Assembly (NCBI GenBank): GCA_029721435.1
Contig: CM056584.1
Span: 13,105,739 to 13,169,738, forward strand
Source: Gymnothorax reevesii
Taxonomy: Eukaryota > Chordata > Actinopteri > Anguilliformes > Muraenidae
Reading direction: 5' to 3'
DNA: 64,000 bases
Each line of letters begins with the position of its first letter. Positions within the stretch are counted from its first letter, which is position 1. The notes under the pieces are model-generated. The model was not told the origin of the DNA, searched no databases, and saw only the letters and a list, made by a program, of their open reading frames with translations. Made by a program: the position numbers and the translations under genes. This document shows, in pieces, positions 33,495 through 46,377 of this stretch.

Positions 33495-34047
33495 AATTGA
33501 GCCCCTAAGAACCCATGTTGGGGTACTTTTGAGAAAATGGGACTTCAAAGTTGCCAGCCTCCTGCGTCATCTAGAGCAACTGGCAACAAAAGCACTACAT
33601 ATGTTACAAAGTCAAGACGTGAAATTATGCACATGCACTTTTTGCGCAGGTTTTTGATGTATAATCATCATTTACAGTGAAACCTATCTGCTTCTGAAGA
33701 GGAACCATCATCTTCTGATTCATTTGGGACAAACTCTGGGTCTCTGTCATCTTCCACTTCACCAGCATCGTCAATCATAAGATGCAATTTCTCATCGGTG
33801 AGATACTGAGCCTCCATGTTTTCAGTGAATTATGGGAAGTTTGAGGGATGGCCCACTATGGCCAAGGCAGTGCAGTGCATATGTACAGGGGTAGAGAAGA
33901 CATTTGCTTGTATTAACAATCCATGTGGGAAGATTGGGTTGGTCAATTTAGGAAATGTAGACCTGAGTTTTCTGCGAATGCTCACAATCTCAACTGATTT
34001 TCGATAAAAGTGCAGGATGGCCCAGTATGGCTCTTAGGGGCTCAATT
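33495..34047 (-). mobile_element. Inverted-repeat element carrying a piggyBac-like 5' coding fragment (553 bp)
   Basis: Ends AATTGAGCCCCTAAGA (33495-33510) and TCTTAGGGGCTCAATT (34032-34047) are perfect 16-bp inverted copies, and similarity continues for about 12 more bases. The minus strand carries a short acidic reading frame (33668-33817) like the start of a piggyBac transposase. This suggests a miniature derivative that kept the 5' end of its parent's gene. No TTAA duplication is visible. Confidence 0.45.
33668..33817 (-). pseudogene. 49-codon acidic frame, piggyBac transposase N-terminus-like
   Basis: ATG at 33817-33815 and stop at 33670-33668. The product reads MEAQYLTDEKLHLMIDDAGE and then an Asp/Glu/Ser-rich stretch ending DGSSSEADRFHC. 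Fish and mammalian piggyBac-family transposases usually start with a short 'LT.EE.L..I' helix followed by an acidic, poorly conserved region of this type, and the catalytic domain comes after about residue 100. Here the frame stops at 49 codons and the catalytic part is absent. It lies inside a 553-bp inverted-repeat element. An unrelated chance frame cannot be excluded, but the acidic run in a transposon context favours a truncated transposase. Confidence 0.4.
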
Positions 34048-34049
34048 TT

Positions 34050-35665
34050 TATAGAGATTGCTGTCTGAATGGTCAGAACCATGTAGGTGTGCATACACAA
34101 AAGTTCATAAAATTTGTTGTAATTGGAGCAGTTCTGAGCATTTCTCCTGCTTGACCGAGACATCTGTTCGGACTCACCCTCCCTTTCTTTTTAAACCAGC
34201 AGTGCGCGATATCTTAGAGGACCAGACCCTGACATACAGTGAAAACAACCTTCTAAGATTTAAAACTGTAAGTTCATTTTTTCTTGATGCCCAGGGTTGT
34301 AAATTCTCTCTTTTGTCCACATGGGTAAATAAGCTCAAATTTTAATAGGGGAAACTGGACAGTATCAATGCCATACAGGTCAGACTTTCGAGAGCTGGCC
34401 TTTCTCTTTAGGATTTACTCCAATTCTAGAGATCACATGACTGAATAAAATCTAAACTAGGTTTTACCAGATCTAGGGATTGACAATGAACTATGGGGCT
34501 CACTGTATGTCCATTTTCTGCCCGTGTGGTTTTGTGAATATCATTAGTCAAATTTAGGAGGAAAACAAAGGTGCAGTCATCTATGATGTACCATATGACG
34601 TTTTATACTAAAAGTCTTTACATACCACAAAGCACGTCTACCTTCTGCCCAATATTGTTGTGTAGTCTGTGTCAGAATAGCTCAGTAGAACACAGACTGC
34701 CACTCACAAATCACTGAGCAGACACTTCTTTACAAGCAATCAGCAGCTCCCTCTTCCAAGTCAGCTGTTTCAGTTTGAAAAAAAATGTGATTTACTCCAC
34801 TCACGGGGGGAGCTCCAGCCGTTGGAAGAGGCTGGTATAGTAGCAGGGGATTTAATTTTTCGGTGAAGACCTGCTCGGAGGCAGCATGCTACTGCCGCGC
34901 TGAATTCCTGAGGGATGAGGTGGCTTGATCTTCTTCTGCAATGGTGGGAAAGTCCCAGAGAAATCAACAACCTTTGCATGCGCCTTCATGCCGGTGATAG
35001 GGTGCTATGAATTCCTCAGGATTTATCCCGCAATTTGCGCATGCAGGATCGAAGACTTTTTTTCTGGCTGGGTAATTTAGATTGCAGTACTAATGCAGGA
35101 GAGCGTTCAATGCGTAACCCCCCCCTCCATTTTCTCATTGCGGTTTGGCATAACTAGAAAGGGCAGGTTTGAGCCAAAACAGAGCATTGCACAGTGGGAA
35201 ATGGAACACCCCTATCATCAGGCTCATAATATTGTGGGACCACACCCACGCTTGTTTGAGTAAAAATCAGGTCATTCGCATTGTTGGGTTGCCATTAGCA
35301 AGAGTTTCTGCGATTGCCACTGAATTGTTTCTATTACTCAAGCGTAATTAGGACCTTTTTCCTTTGTGCTTTCTCTTTAAACTAGGAATTACTGAAACAA
35401 TTTTGGCAGTGTATATAAACAACTGTAAATGTGGTCACAACACAGTCAAACTACTTTATGCATTACAATATTTTACAGCCACTTAGCTACACAAATTTCA
35501 CCTCCCCAATGCTGAAACTACAACATAAATAATATAAGTAAATTAGCAAAGACTGTGATTCCTTTTCCACCAGCCTGCTATCCCACCAACATATATTCTG
35601 CTGACAGCAGAAACTGTCATAAAGTAAATTCTACCTCATTGTATCACAATCCACATCACTAAAGG
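34050..35665. other. Unique sequence; no gene seen
   Basis: No repeat or exon was recognised. A CpG-containing patch near 34785-35060 could be regulatory. Confidence 0.4.
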
Positions 35666-35667
35666 CA

Positions 35668-35790
35668 AAGGTGACCAATCTTGATACAGGAGAGCCGCAG
35701 TGTTTGTTGGTTTTTCTGGTTAATAGGCACTTCTGGACCAAAGGAGGCCACACCTGACCTACAGCTTTGCTCCATCGCTAACCTGATTCA
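35668..35790. mobile_element. One-ended hAT-type fragment
   Basis: AGGTGACCAATCTTGATACAG followed by GAGCCGCAGTGTTTGTTGG resembles the end of 'gggtgtccaatc...gccggtgtgtgtgcagg' hAT miniature elements. No partner end was found before the Tc1 element that starts at 35858. Confidence 0.3.
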
Positions 35791-35857
35791 AATACTCAGA
35801 TCATAGCCATTGATGATCTGAGGGACAGCCAGTAACACATTTTATTTATTACAACTA

Positions 35858-36142
35858 CACTCAACAAAAATATAAACGCAACACTTTTGTTTTTGCTCCC
35901 ATTTGTCATGAGATGGACTCAAAGATCTAAAATTCATTCCAGATACACAATATTACCATTTCTCTCAAACATTGTTCACAAATCTGTCTAAATGTGTGAT
36001 AGTGAGCACTTTTGCTTTGCTGAGACAATCCATCCCACCTCACAGGTGTGCCACATCAAGATGCTCATCAGACACCATGATTAGTGCACAGGTGTACCTT
36101 ATACTGCCCACAATAAAAGGCCACTCTGAAATGTGCAGTTTT
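35858..36142. repeat. Left terminal inverted repeat, 285 bp
   Basis: Ends ATGTGCAGTTTT. It is the downstream end with respect to the transposase. Confidence 0.92.
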
Positions 36143-36175
36143 TGCTTTATTGGGGGTCTGGGGACTCAGAACCAG

Positions 36176-37189
36176 TCAGTATCTGGTGTGACCACCATTT
36201 GGCTCATGCAGTGCAACACATCTTCTTCGCATAGAGTTTATCAGATTGTCAATTGTGGCCTGTGGAATGTTGGTCCACTCCTCTTCAATGGCTGTGCAAA
36301 GTTGCTGGATATTAGTGGGAACTGGTACGCGCTGTCGTATACGCCGGTCAAGCACATCCCAAACATGCTCAATGGGTGACATGTCCGGTGAGAATGCTGG
36401 CCATGCAAGAACTGGGACATTTTCAGCTTCCAAGAATTGTGCACAGATCCTTGCAACATGGGGCCGTGCATTATCTTGCTGAAACATGAGGTGATGTTCA
36501 TGGATGTATGGCACAACAATGGGCCTCAGGATCTCATCACGGTATCTCTGTGCATTCAAAATGCCATCAATAAAATGCACCTGTGTTCTTCGTCCATAAC
36601 AGATGCCTGCCCATACCATAACCCCACCACCACCATGGGCCACTCGATCCACAACATTGACATCAGCAAAGCGCTCACCCACACGACGCCACACACGCTG
36701 TCTGCCATCTGCCCTGAACAATGTAAACCGAGATTCATCTGTGAAGAGAACACCTCTCCAACGTGCCAGACGCCATCGAATGTGAGCATTTGCCCACTCA
36801 AGTCTGTTACGGCGACGATCTGGAGTCAGGTTAAGACCCCGATGAGGACGACGAGCATGCAGTTGAGCTTCCCTGAGACGGTTTCTGACAGTTTGTGCAG
36901 AAATTCTTTGGTTATGCAAACCAATTGTTTCAGCAGCTGTCCAAGTAGCTGGTCTCAGATGATCTTGGAGGTGAACCTGCTGGATGTGGAGGTCCTGGGC
37001 TGGTATGGTTACACGTGGTCTGCGGTTGTGAGGCTGGTTGGATGTACTGCCATATTCTCTGAAACGCCTTTGGAGACGGCTTATGGTGGAGAAATTAACA
37101 TTCAATGCCCGAGCAACAGATCTGGTTGACATTCCTGCTGTCAGCATGCCAATTGCACGCTCCCTCAATGCTTGCGCCATCTGTGGCAT
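36176..37189 (-). CDS. Tc1-family DD34E transposase, intact (337 aa)
   Basis: This protein would cut its element out at the TA-flanked ends and paste it elsewhere, acting in the nucleus on the 285-bp terminal repeats. Residues 1-50 form the first helix-turn-helix (GMLTAGMSTRSVARALNV), 56-60 (RRPRV) is an AT-hook-like basic linker, 63-115 the second helix-turn-helix, and 145-280 the catalytic domain. Catalytic residues are D151 (FTDESRF), D239 (FQQDNARPH) and E274 (SPIEHVWD), with exactly 34 residues between the second and third (DD34E). The glycine-rich box AHGGGGVMVWAG (184-195) is present. Length is normal for the family (about 340). The start chosen is ATG at 37189. The frame is open further up to a TTG, but that is not a likely start. 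A TATA-like CAATAAAAGG lies 36-45 bases upstream. No stop or frameshift was seen. Confidence 0.95.
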   Translation of the reverse strand: MPQMAQALRERAIGMLTAGMSTRSVARALNVNFSTISRLQRRFREYGSTSNQPHNRRPRVTIPAQDLHIQQVHLQDHLRPATWTAAETIGLHNQRISAQTVRNRLREAQLHARRPHRGLNLTPDRRRNRLEWANAHIRWRLARWRGVLFTDESRFTLFRADGRQRVWRRVGERFADVNVVDRVAHGGGGVMVWAGICYGRRTQVHFIDGILNAQRYRDEILRPIVVPYIHEHHLMFQQDNARPHVARICAQFLEAENVPVLAWPAFSPDMSPIEHVWDVLDRRIRQRVPVPTNIQQLCTAIEEEWTNIPQATIDNLINSMRRRCVALHEPNGGHTRY

Positions 37190-37202
37190 TTTGCTGTGAA
37201 AC

Positions 37203-37487
37203 AAAACTGCACATTTCAGAGTGGCCTTTTATTGTGGGCAGTATAAGGTACACCTGTGCACTAATCATGGTGTCTGATGAGCATCTTGATGTGGCACACC
37301 TGTGAGGTGGGATGGATTGTCTCAGCAAAGCAAAAGTGCTCACTATCACACATTTAGACAGATTTGTGAACAATATTTGAGAGAAATGGTAATATTGTGC
37401 ATCTGGAATGAATTTTAGATCTTTGAGTCCATCTCATGACAAATGGGAGCAAAAACAAAAGTGTTGCGTTTATATTTTTGTTGAGTG
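37203..37487. repeat. Right terminal inverted repeat, 285 bp
   Basis: Same length as the left arm and about 99% identical to it. It supplies the transposase promoter region; the inner edge lies 13 bases upstream of the ATG. Confidence 0.92.
37224..37234 (-). promoter_or_regulatory. TATA-like element of the transposase promoter
   Basis: Minus strand reads CAATAAAAGGC inside the terminal repeat, about 36-45 bases before the ATG. The same sequence occurs in the left arm, so both ends carry it. Confidence 0.4.
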
Positions 37488-37510
37488 TATTTTTGTTTAT
37501 TATTTTTTTG

Positions 37511-37682
37511 GTACCACTTTATTTTGATGGTCGTTTGTAAATGCTCAACAGACAAGAAAAAGCAGGTTAACAACAAAAAGGTTGCTTTTCAACAACGGTT
37601 GATTTGTAGACAGTTAAAATACTATGAACAGAACATCATCATACTATCTACTAATTATCTTAGATACGACCTTAATATTTAT

Positions 37683-37715
<33 letters not shown>

Positions 37716-38620
37716 CTTTGTTTATATAGCACATTTAAAAAACCACAGGGGTAGCCAAAGTGCTGTACATTGAAACATAAGAAATAAATTCAAAAATTTA
37801 AAAGCAAAAGTTAAAAGCAGAAAAACACAAACATAAAAAAGTAAAATAAAGAAACAAACAAGCTTGCGGCAAGTGTTTTTTTTTTTTTTTTTGAGGATGC
37901 CTAACAAAGTGAAAATAAATTAAAGTGTATTAAAAGTCGAGGAATAAAAGTGAGTTTTTAAAAGAGATTTAAAAACAGGAAGTGAGGAGGCCTGTCAATC
38001 GTTCAAAGGCAACTCGTTCCAGAGCTCAGGAGCTGCGCCGGCAAACGCTCTGTCTCCTCTGAGCTTCAGCCTTGTTTTGGGGACTGTCAGCAGGGATCGG
38101 GGTGGGCAGTAAGACTGAAGCAGATCAGATAGATATGGTGGAGCAAGGGTTTTTCAGACATTTAAAAACAAATAACAGAAGCTTTATATTGACAATCTAT
38201 GATGAAATGTTAATAGATTCTCAAGAAACTTTCATTAAAGTATCAGCAGATGATGAGGTTAATACCAGTACATGGGAAAATACTTGGAGACGCTCAAAAG
38301 ACTATCAACAATTAATCAACAGATGATCAGGGTAATATACGGGGTGACGCTTATAGATGCGCAGCTGACGATGAATAAAGTTTTAGCAGATGATTAGGTA
38401 AACATTCAGGGAAATACTCAACTGACCATCAATAGATGATCAGGTAAATGTGGTGCCAGTATCAACATTCATCCATAGTGAGCAAATTATCAATATTTTC
38501 CAGTGAAGGCAGCACTTGATGCGACATGCACTATCAACAAATGGTCAATAGATTTCTGTTGCCAACATGCTATATCTTGTCTGTTGAGCATCTATGAAGG
38601 GCCATCAAAATAAAGAGTTT
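37511..38620. mobile_element. Inverted-repeat miniature element split by a LINE fragment
   Basis: Left GTACCACTTTATTTTGATGG followed by TCGTTTGTAAATGCTCAACA and right TGTCTGTTGAGCATCTATGA followed by GGCCATCAAAATAAAGAGTT are inverted over about 40 bp with a few mismatches. Ends of the form 'gtagcactttattttgatggtcc' mark a widespread fish miniature element. The 5' part of the interior has been opened by a retrotransposed fragment (37683 to about 38200). Confidence 0.65.
37683..38200 (-). mobile_element. LINE-derived 3' fragment with (ATTG)n tail
   Basis: Begins on the plus strand with (CAAT)n (37683-37715) followed by CTTTGTTTATATAGCACATT and AAAGTGCTGTACATTG. This is the reverse complement of a LINE 3' end whose tail is a tetranucleotide repeat, as in L2-like non-LTR elements. 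Further in, GAGGCCTGTCAATCGTTCAA and CAACTCGTTCCAGAGCTCAG match a segment I remember from repeated fish sequence. No reverse transcriptase frame is present. Clade is uncertain. Confidence 0.5.
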
Positions 38621-38624
38621 CAAT

Positions 38625-39320
38625 TTTTTTATTTATCCTTTTTTTTGCTTTTATTGTATGAGTAAAAATGCCGAATGTAAAATGCAACGGTTGTCCAGTA
38701 TAAATCACCAAATTAACTCAATGAAGGTTATTTGAGACATTTACTCCTACGGAGATGACAGTTCATACATCTCATTCATGAAAAGATATACGATATAGTC
38801 GCTGATGCCAGCGGTGGTGTTCAGACTTTATGGAATCTATTGTTGAGTATATCTCGATTTAAATGTTTTCAGTGCAAGATCCAGATGTGACTGATGGATT
38901 TGACTGCTGTGAGGGCAGAGTGGGAGGAGCATCTCAAGAGAGCAGCCACTCAGATCCATCCATTTCATCCTGTGCCCCTCCCCCTCAAACAGGTCTCGAC
39001 AGGCCTGGAAGCCATGACATAAAGTGCATCCTCACCATGTATCAGCTTTAGCATCATCTGAAAAGAGGCAAGAGGACGGAGAACACAGGGAAGAGAAAGA
39101 AAACCAGTCCCAGATAAGCATTTCTGCTCACTTCTAACATTATTTAACAGCTTAGGTATTGCTGAGTGACCCTTTTTGACTATAACTGTTTGTGACATCG
39201 TTTTTTTTACATGGTAGCGGTAGCATTAGGTTTTTGGATAGACGCCGTCATGGAGCAGGTAAAAAGAAGGGAAAATGCATGAGTCAGAATGTAATGAGAA
39301 TGTCCGCTCCACAGGATAGA
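38625..39320. other. Unique sequence; no gene seen
   Basis: No repeat or exon was recognised apart from short poly-T runs. Confidence 0.35.
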
Positions 39321-39325
39321 GCTAA

Positions 39326-39351
39326 GGGGGGGGGGGGAGGGGGGGGGGGGG
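39326..39351 (+). repeat. Poly-G tract with G-quadruplex potential
   Basis: G run of 26 bases interrupted by one A. A second one of 25 bases, interrupted by one T, occurs at 39711-39735, 360 bp away. G runs of this length readily fold into quadruplexes in vitro and are error-prone in sequencing. Confidence 0.85.
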
Positions 39352-39710
39352 TCTTTCGCAAGGGTCTTTATAGAGGAGGGGTGCACACCTGTGGCAGGAG
39401 GCACACCTGTCGCTTTCATTAGTCAGTGCAGGGCAGCTGTGCGCAGAATTGGGCGGGGCAGGCGATGACAGAGGGCCGCAGGTAATCCACGCTAATTAAA
39501 GGGGCCCTCGCCGCCTCCCCGCTGACTCAAACGTGCGAGCCCAGCCCGGTGTTTCAGAGCCACCGACTGTCAAGGTCCAACCCCTCCCCCCCCAGCAGTG
39601 ACCTCCCGACTCCCTTCCCCGCAGTGCCACTCCCCATACACTGATCACTGATACAGAAGCCAAAAAAAGTTGATGCTTTGAGCTGGTGACTGCTGAGTGG
39701 AGGACAGGCC

Positions 39711-39735
39711 GGGGGGGGGGGGGGTGGGGGGGGGG
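39711..39735 (+). repeat. Poly-G tract with G-quadruplex potential
   Basis: G run interrupted by one T. It is in the same orientation as the tract at 39326. Confidence 0.85.
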
Positions 39736-39878
39736 ACGAGAGCGAGAATGAGCACCAACACCTGTGAATGACATGAAGATGTACCCCACCACTCCATCCA
39801 GAATTGAAGACCTGTGTGCACTAAATAACACTTTTGTGATTTTGGGGTGATATTCCCATCCCATATTATATTGGGGTG

Positions 39879-39883
<5 letters not shown>

Positions 39884-39918
<35 letters not shown>
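39884..39918. repeat. (AT)n microsatellite
   Basis: About 17 AT units, followed by a short CA run (39953-39966) that abuts the Tc1 pseudogene's left end. Confidence 0.92.
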
Positions 39919-39922
<4 letters not shown>

Positions 39923-39964
39923 GCTGTTTCAACACTGTAATATTATACTATACACACACACACA

Positions 39965-41806
<1,842 letters not shown>

Positions 41807-41809
41807 ATA

Positions 41810-42110
41810 TATGTATAATGTGCTATTTTAGCAGTGTAGTATTCTACTATATATAGGTATAGGGACTTCTCACACACAGGTCTTCAATTGAGGGTGTAGG
41901 TGTTGGGACTATATCTTTCACGCAGAATGTGGGGGGGACTAGATTGAGGGGTTAGTGGAAAGAAGCAAACATCAGACGAATGAGTCAATAAGACCCCTGA
42001 TACCTGCTCACACCCCCATAAACACTGGCAGGAGTAGCACTGACAAGGCTCAGATGCGTCTACAATTCAGGATGCATTGGGCTGGAGGTTGGTTGCGTGT
42101 CGACACTTCC
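41810..42110. other. Unique sequence; no gene seen
   Basis: Spacer between the dead Tc1 copy and a candidate regulatory block. No features were recognised. Confidence 0.35.
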
Positions 42111-42114
42111 CCAG

Positions 42115-42345
42115 GTGGAATAACAAAGGTCAGTGATGTAATGCAGTCAGGAGCCATCAGCACATCACGATTCTATATTTACCCAGGGTCCTGTGCGCCA
42201 TTTGGCACGCCAATTACTTTAAACGCCTTTTTATTACCGCAGGAAAAATGCAATCATCAAACTTATTTCCGTGGGAAATGCCCAGTAAGTCTGGACCTAA
42301 TAGCGGAGCTCGGATTGATTTTCCTAGGGTCTGCATTTGTGTAAC
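42115..42345. promoter_or_regulatory. Candidate conserved non-coding element
   Basis: A compact block with homeodomain-like and other cores (GCCAATTACTTTAAACG, TTTTTATTACCGC, GCAATCATCAAACTTATTTC, TAATAGCGGAG), CpG content and a sharp drop in complexity on both sides. A 129-codon frame (41955-42344) overlaps but has no protein features. I rate this among the more enhancer-like blocks of the window. Inference from composition only. Confidence 0.35.
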
Positions 42346-42349
42346 ATAA

Positions 42350-44335
42350 CCTTTACTTACAGTGTCTGCGGTTTATAGAGGTGGATGGGTGTGGGCCATT
42401 GGAGCGAGCTAGAAAAACAAAATTAAAAATTCTGAATTCAGTACATAAATGTGCATTTGCATCTGTCCCCATCAATAAAACATAACAAAAAATAAATTAC
42501 AAAGTTGCTTTAGTCTTCATTGCCTCACAAGCCTCGGCAGACTTCCCAAACTGCTTTTTATAGTCTCTTCCTCTCTGATTTGAGTCTGTGCAGGATATTA
42601 CAGTTTATCTTAAAGGGGTTTTATCACTGCTGGCAACACACAGGCTGACCTCATCCTCCCAACTGACATCATTACACAAGGCTGGCCCTGTGCACTGATA
42701 ACCCCTGACCCTTTGCAGATGTCAATGGCAGGCAGGATCAGGACATGTCTTCCAGTCCAGTAAAAAGCCAGCTTACGAAGCGAAGCGTCAAAACACTGGT
42801 TTATCTCCAGCTGATAATGACTGATAAGTGTGAGAAAGGGAAAGATGGCGTGTTTAAGGAGTGTACGTCTGTGGGTGAAGGAGGGAGAGAGTGAGAGCTG
42901 AGGAGGATTTATGCTTATTGAAGTTCTTACGCTCAGAATTTCTCCTAAAATTCATTTGAAGCCGTCCATGAAATTTCTTCTCACTGGCTGGAACAACATT
43001 TTTTTGCAAGCAGTCCTCCCAGTTTTTGGTTCGCTTGGGCAGACTTTTAGCCCAAGACACACGCGCTACCATATCCCCGCCGCAATATTGCAAACATATG
43101 TCACCCTTTTCCTCTTTAACAGCTTTTCGCGGCAGCCGCTCGGAACTTGGCGCGCTCTTCACGTTCTATCCCCCCCGCATCGGACTGCTCAGACTCATAT
43201 TTAGCTGTCATGGCACAGTTGGTGGATGGATTTGCGAAAGTGTTTCTTTTTTATTTATTTATTTTTTTACCTCAGCACCAGCTGTCGGGTTGTAGTTGTG
43301 AAAATAATGTGAAAGTAGCCGGTAGTTTACCCAGAATGCTGTTCTCAGCAGGTCTACAGGTTCCTGTCCGTGTTTGGAAAGCGCTCGCCCCCCTTCAAGC
43401 CGCAAACATCTGGAAGGCAGAATTTTATCTCGCCCATTAAATAAAGGAGTAATTCAATATTCAGCTCTGAACACTTTATTGTCACCATTAAAAGTGATAT
43501 ATTCAAGCAATCTAACTGAAGCAAAAGTGTTTTAGACGGTATACATTTTCAGCGGTTAGAAATTAGATTTTTTGACAAATAACAACATTTAGGCCTGCTT
43601 CTATTTACACCACCCAGCCGTAACTGCAAAATCACACTCATATTACACACCGAATTTGCAGATTTAGCATTATGTGAAAGATGTCCAGCTCTCCCTACAG
43701 ACCTCGAGAGAAAGATGGAACACAGTCCAAAAACATTACTGCTTGAGGCACCCCCGCTAGCCAGCGTGTTCTGAACAGATGCCAATGCAGTAGCTTCAGA
43801 AAGACTCAGCGCTGCTCTGTGTGCAGGCGATTTCTCGCTCTGCACAGCCCTGTCAGATGAGGACTCTGCAGTCTCCGCGAAGAGCTGAACAACAGCACAG
43901 CAGTGTGTATAAGCGACAGATAATCTGTATATGCTTTCTCAAACACCATCCCTCATACAAGAAAATGTTTGCTATGCCTCCGAGTGGGCCTTTTCAAATC
44001 CTACACAGCCCAGCTGACCTTTGAAGCCTCAAAGTAAGTTTGTATCAACAGAATCTTGCAGTTAAGCATCATTAAGACAGATGACAGCGCGGATAAGACA
44101 GATGAAAACCGAAACAGACTGATTCGTACTGTTACATACTGGTACTTATGTAACCTTACAAAGGCTAAAATATCCCTGAACGTTGCTGCAGACTTGTGCA
44201 GACCAATATAGCTTGATGCAGAGTAATTTGGAGTTGCAGGTGTGCTTGCACAAGTAGTCAGTAGTATAGAGCTACCAGCAGAAAGTTCCATCTGTTTTAA
44301 CTCAAATGTCATCCCTTACTATGCACCGTGTACAA
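42350..44335. other. Unique sequence; no gene seen
   Basis: Moderately GC-rich parts (43000-43440) contain short frames with no recognisable domains. No repeat was recognised. Confidence 0.4.
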
Positions 44336-44338
44336 GCA

Positions 44339-44396
44339 CGTGTGTGTGTGTGTGTGTGAGCGCGTGTGCCTGTGTCTGTATGTGTGTGTATGTGTA
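44339..44396. repeat. GT-rich microsatellite
   Basis: GT runs broken by GAGCGC, CC and TA steps. Confidence 0.9.
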
Positions 44397-44399
44397 CAC

Positions 44400-46055
44400 C
44401 TATAATCCAAGCCTGGAGGCAGTCAGTTTGGAAATTAGGGTGAAACACCTTTCGCTCAAACACGAGTAGAGAGGCGAAGCACATCTGGCGTCAATCCATT
44501 TTAATTACCTGTTATAATCCCCGCTTTCCTGAGCAGGACGTGCTAAGACTGGACTCACTTCATCGCATTCTCATCACTGTGGAAAAAGACCAGAGATGCA
44601 GCAGGACTGCGACAGTGGAGCTACACTGCCACCATTAGGCTGAAAACAGAATTGCATCCCTCGGGATCACGCCTTAAAACATTTTTGTCTGTCTGCAGTG
44701 GCTGCCATAACTGAGCTTGCAGTAAGAGGACTTAGTCTGCATATCACTTCATTAAAACTTTTGTATAACACTTTTCAAGTATTTTTACAAGCACATGTGC
44801 CAAAAGTAGCAGCACTACTGAATATGCTACTCTTACTCAGAAAACAACAACAAAAAAAAAAACAATTGAAATTATCATTACCATATGTTCACCGTGAAAT
44901 GACTGATGGCATAAGCGAAAGGACTAAAATCTGGAAAAAATTCACAATTTAGCTTGTTTTTTAGCCCAAGGATAAAATCTTTGGTCGTAGATTATGAATT
45001 TTCGGAATGTCCATTAGGAAGCTAATGTTACAATATAACATTTTTGGTTTTGTGGCTATTTGTAATGAAATCTAAGTACCTGGCCATTTTCCACTAAATG
45101 ACTAACTCTTGCTCATGGTAATCCCAAAAGGTCTATACAGTGTATTAAGGGTAATTTAGTGATGAGAAATTGTTCTTTAAACTTACACAAAGCAAGCTTA
45201 AAACTCTCCACTACCCACTGTCAATTCATATAGTGTTCACGCACAGATTTCAGGAATTGATAAAGTCATAAACCTGAGGCAAAGAATTTTCGGGATTTCC
45301 CCAGCCAGCCAATCTGTTAAAAATTTTTATAAGTTACAAGCTGCAGAAAAAAGCTAATTTGATTCAATAAATTTGAACAGGTATTGAAGGCAAAGAAACT
45401 AAAGAACAGAGTGGAGAGCTGTCATACAGGGGTAGAAAAGGCAGATGTAGTGATGTTTTAACGTATTAGAGCAGCAATACTATTTTAAAGGGCAGTTTTC
45501 TACATGGATCATATGATAGGGATGTATCTGCTCAAAAATTAAAGCTCAGAGTGTACACTTTAACACGGTGGTAGGTGCATCACCATATGAAGGATATAGC
45601 TCTTCAAAACTGTGTCACCTTCTGAGTACTTTTGAATTTCACTACACATATAAATAAAAAATATTTCCTCAGGTCATGCCAAGAAGTCCCAGAATGCAAG
45701 GTGAATGGTTACGGGTGGACGGAGACTGGAGAATCATTCCAGCGAGTGAAGCGCTCTTGAGAAAGCGAGACTCTCCAATCACCAGAAAGGTGTAAAAGTT
45801 TGTAGTAAAGTGATATTCCCAGGTTCAGGAGGCTGAGGACCATGACAGGGGCCGTGGGATGCAAACTTAGAGGATCTGCCCATTTTTAACCATGAAAACC
45901 TATTTAGATTAAACCTCTTTTTTAACTTCTGAATCTTTCCAGAATATTCTTTCTATAGGTTAATAAAGTCTAATGCTCAGAGGGGTTGTTTGTATGACAG
46001 GGTTTTTCATGCTCATAAGGGTGATGTGTGACATAAGACTATACTGTCAGCCTCT
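44400..46055. other. Unique AT-rich sequence; no gene seen
   Basis: No repeats, exons or RNA genes were recognised. Confidence 0.4.
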
Positions 46056-46062
46056 GCATGCT

Positions 46063-46260
46063 AAATGCACACACTTGCACACATAAACACATGCATACAT
46101 GCACGCATACACACACACACAAGCACACATGCACACCCAAACACACACACATGCGCACACACGCATGCACATAAGCACACGCATATTCACGCACGCACAC
46201 ACACTCACACACACACAAAACATGCCATACACATTCACACAGACTTGGGCTTGGTACACG

Positions 46261-46305
<45 letters not shown>

Positions 46306-46338
46306 CATGCCATACACATTCACACAGACTTGGGCTTG

Positions 46339-46377
<39 letters not shown>

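Larger units (their letters stand above)
35858..37487 (-). mobile_element. Complete Tc1-like transposon (1,630 bp)
   Basis: TA lies directly outside both ends (35856-35857 and 37488-37489), as expected for the TA target duplication of Tc1/mariner. The terminal inverted repeats are 285 bp each (35858-36142 and 37203-37487) and begin CACTCAACAAAAATATAAAC. By eye they differ at only two positions, both transitions (near 35956 and 35973, paired with 37401 and 37376). Between them is a single uninterrupted transposase gene on the minus strand. The near-identical arms and the intact gene point to very recent insertion. No internal deletion or insertion was seen. Confidence 0.95.

Noticed and set aside
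36437..37129. 230-codon plus-strand frame
   Set aside because: Antisense shadow of the transposase gene.
37190..37204. Extended transposase start at TTG (342 residues)
   Set aside because: Vertebrate genes start at ATG; the ATG at 37189 gives a normal Tc1 N-terminus.
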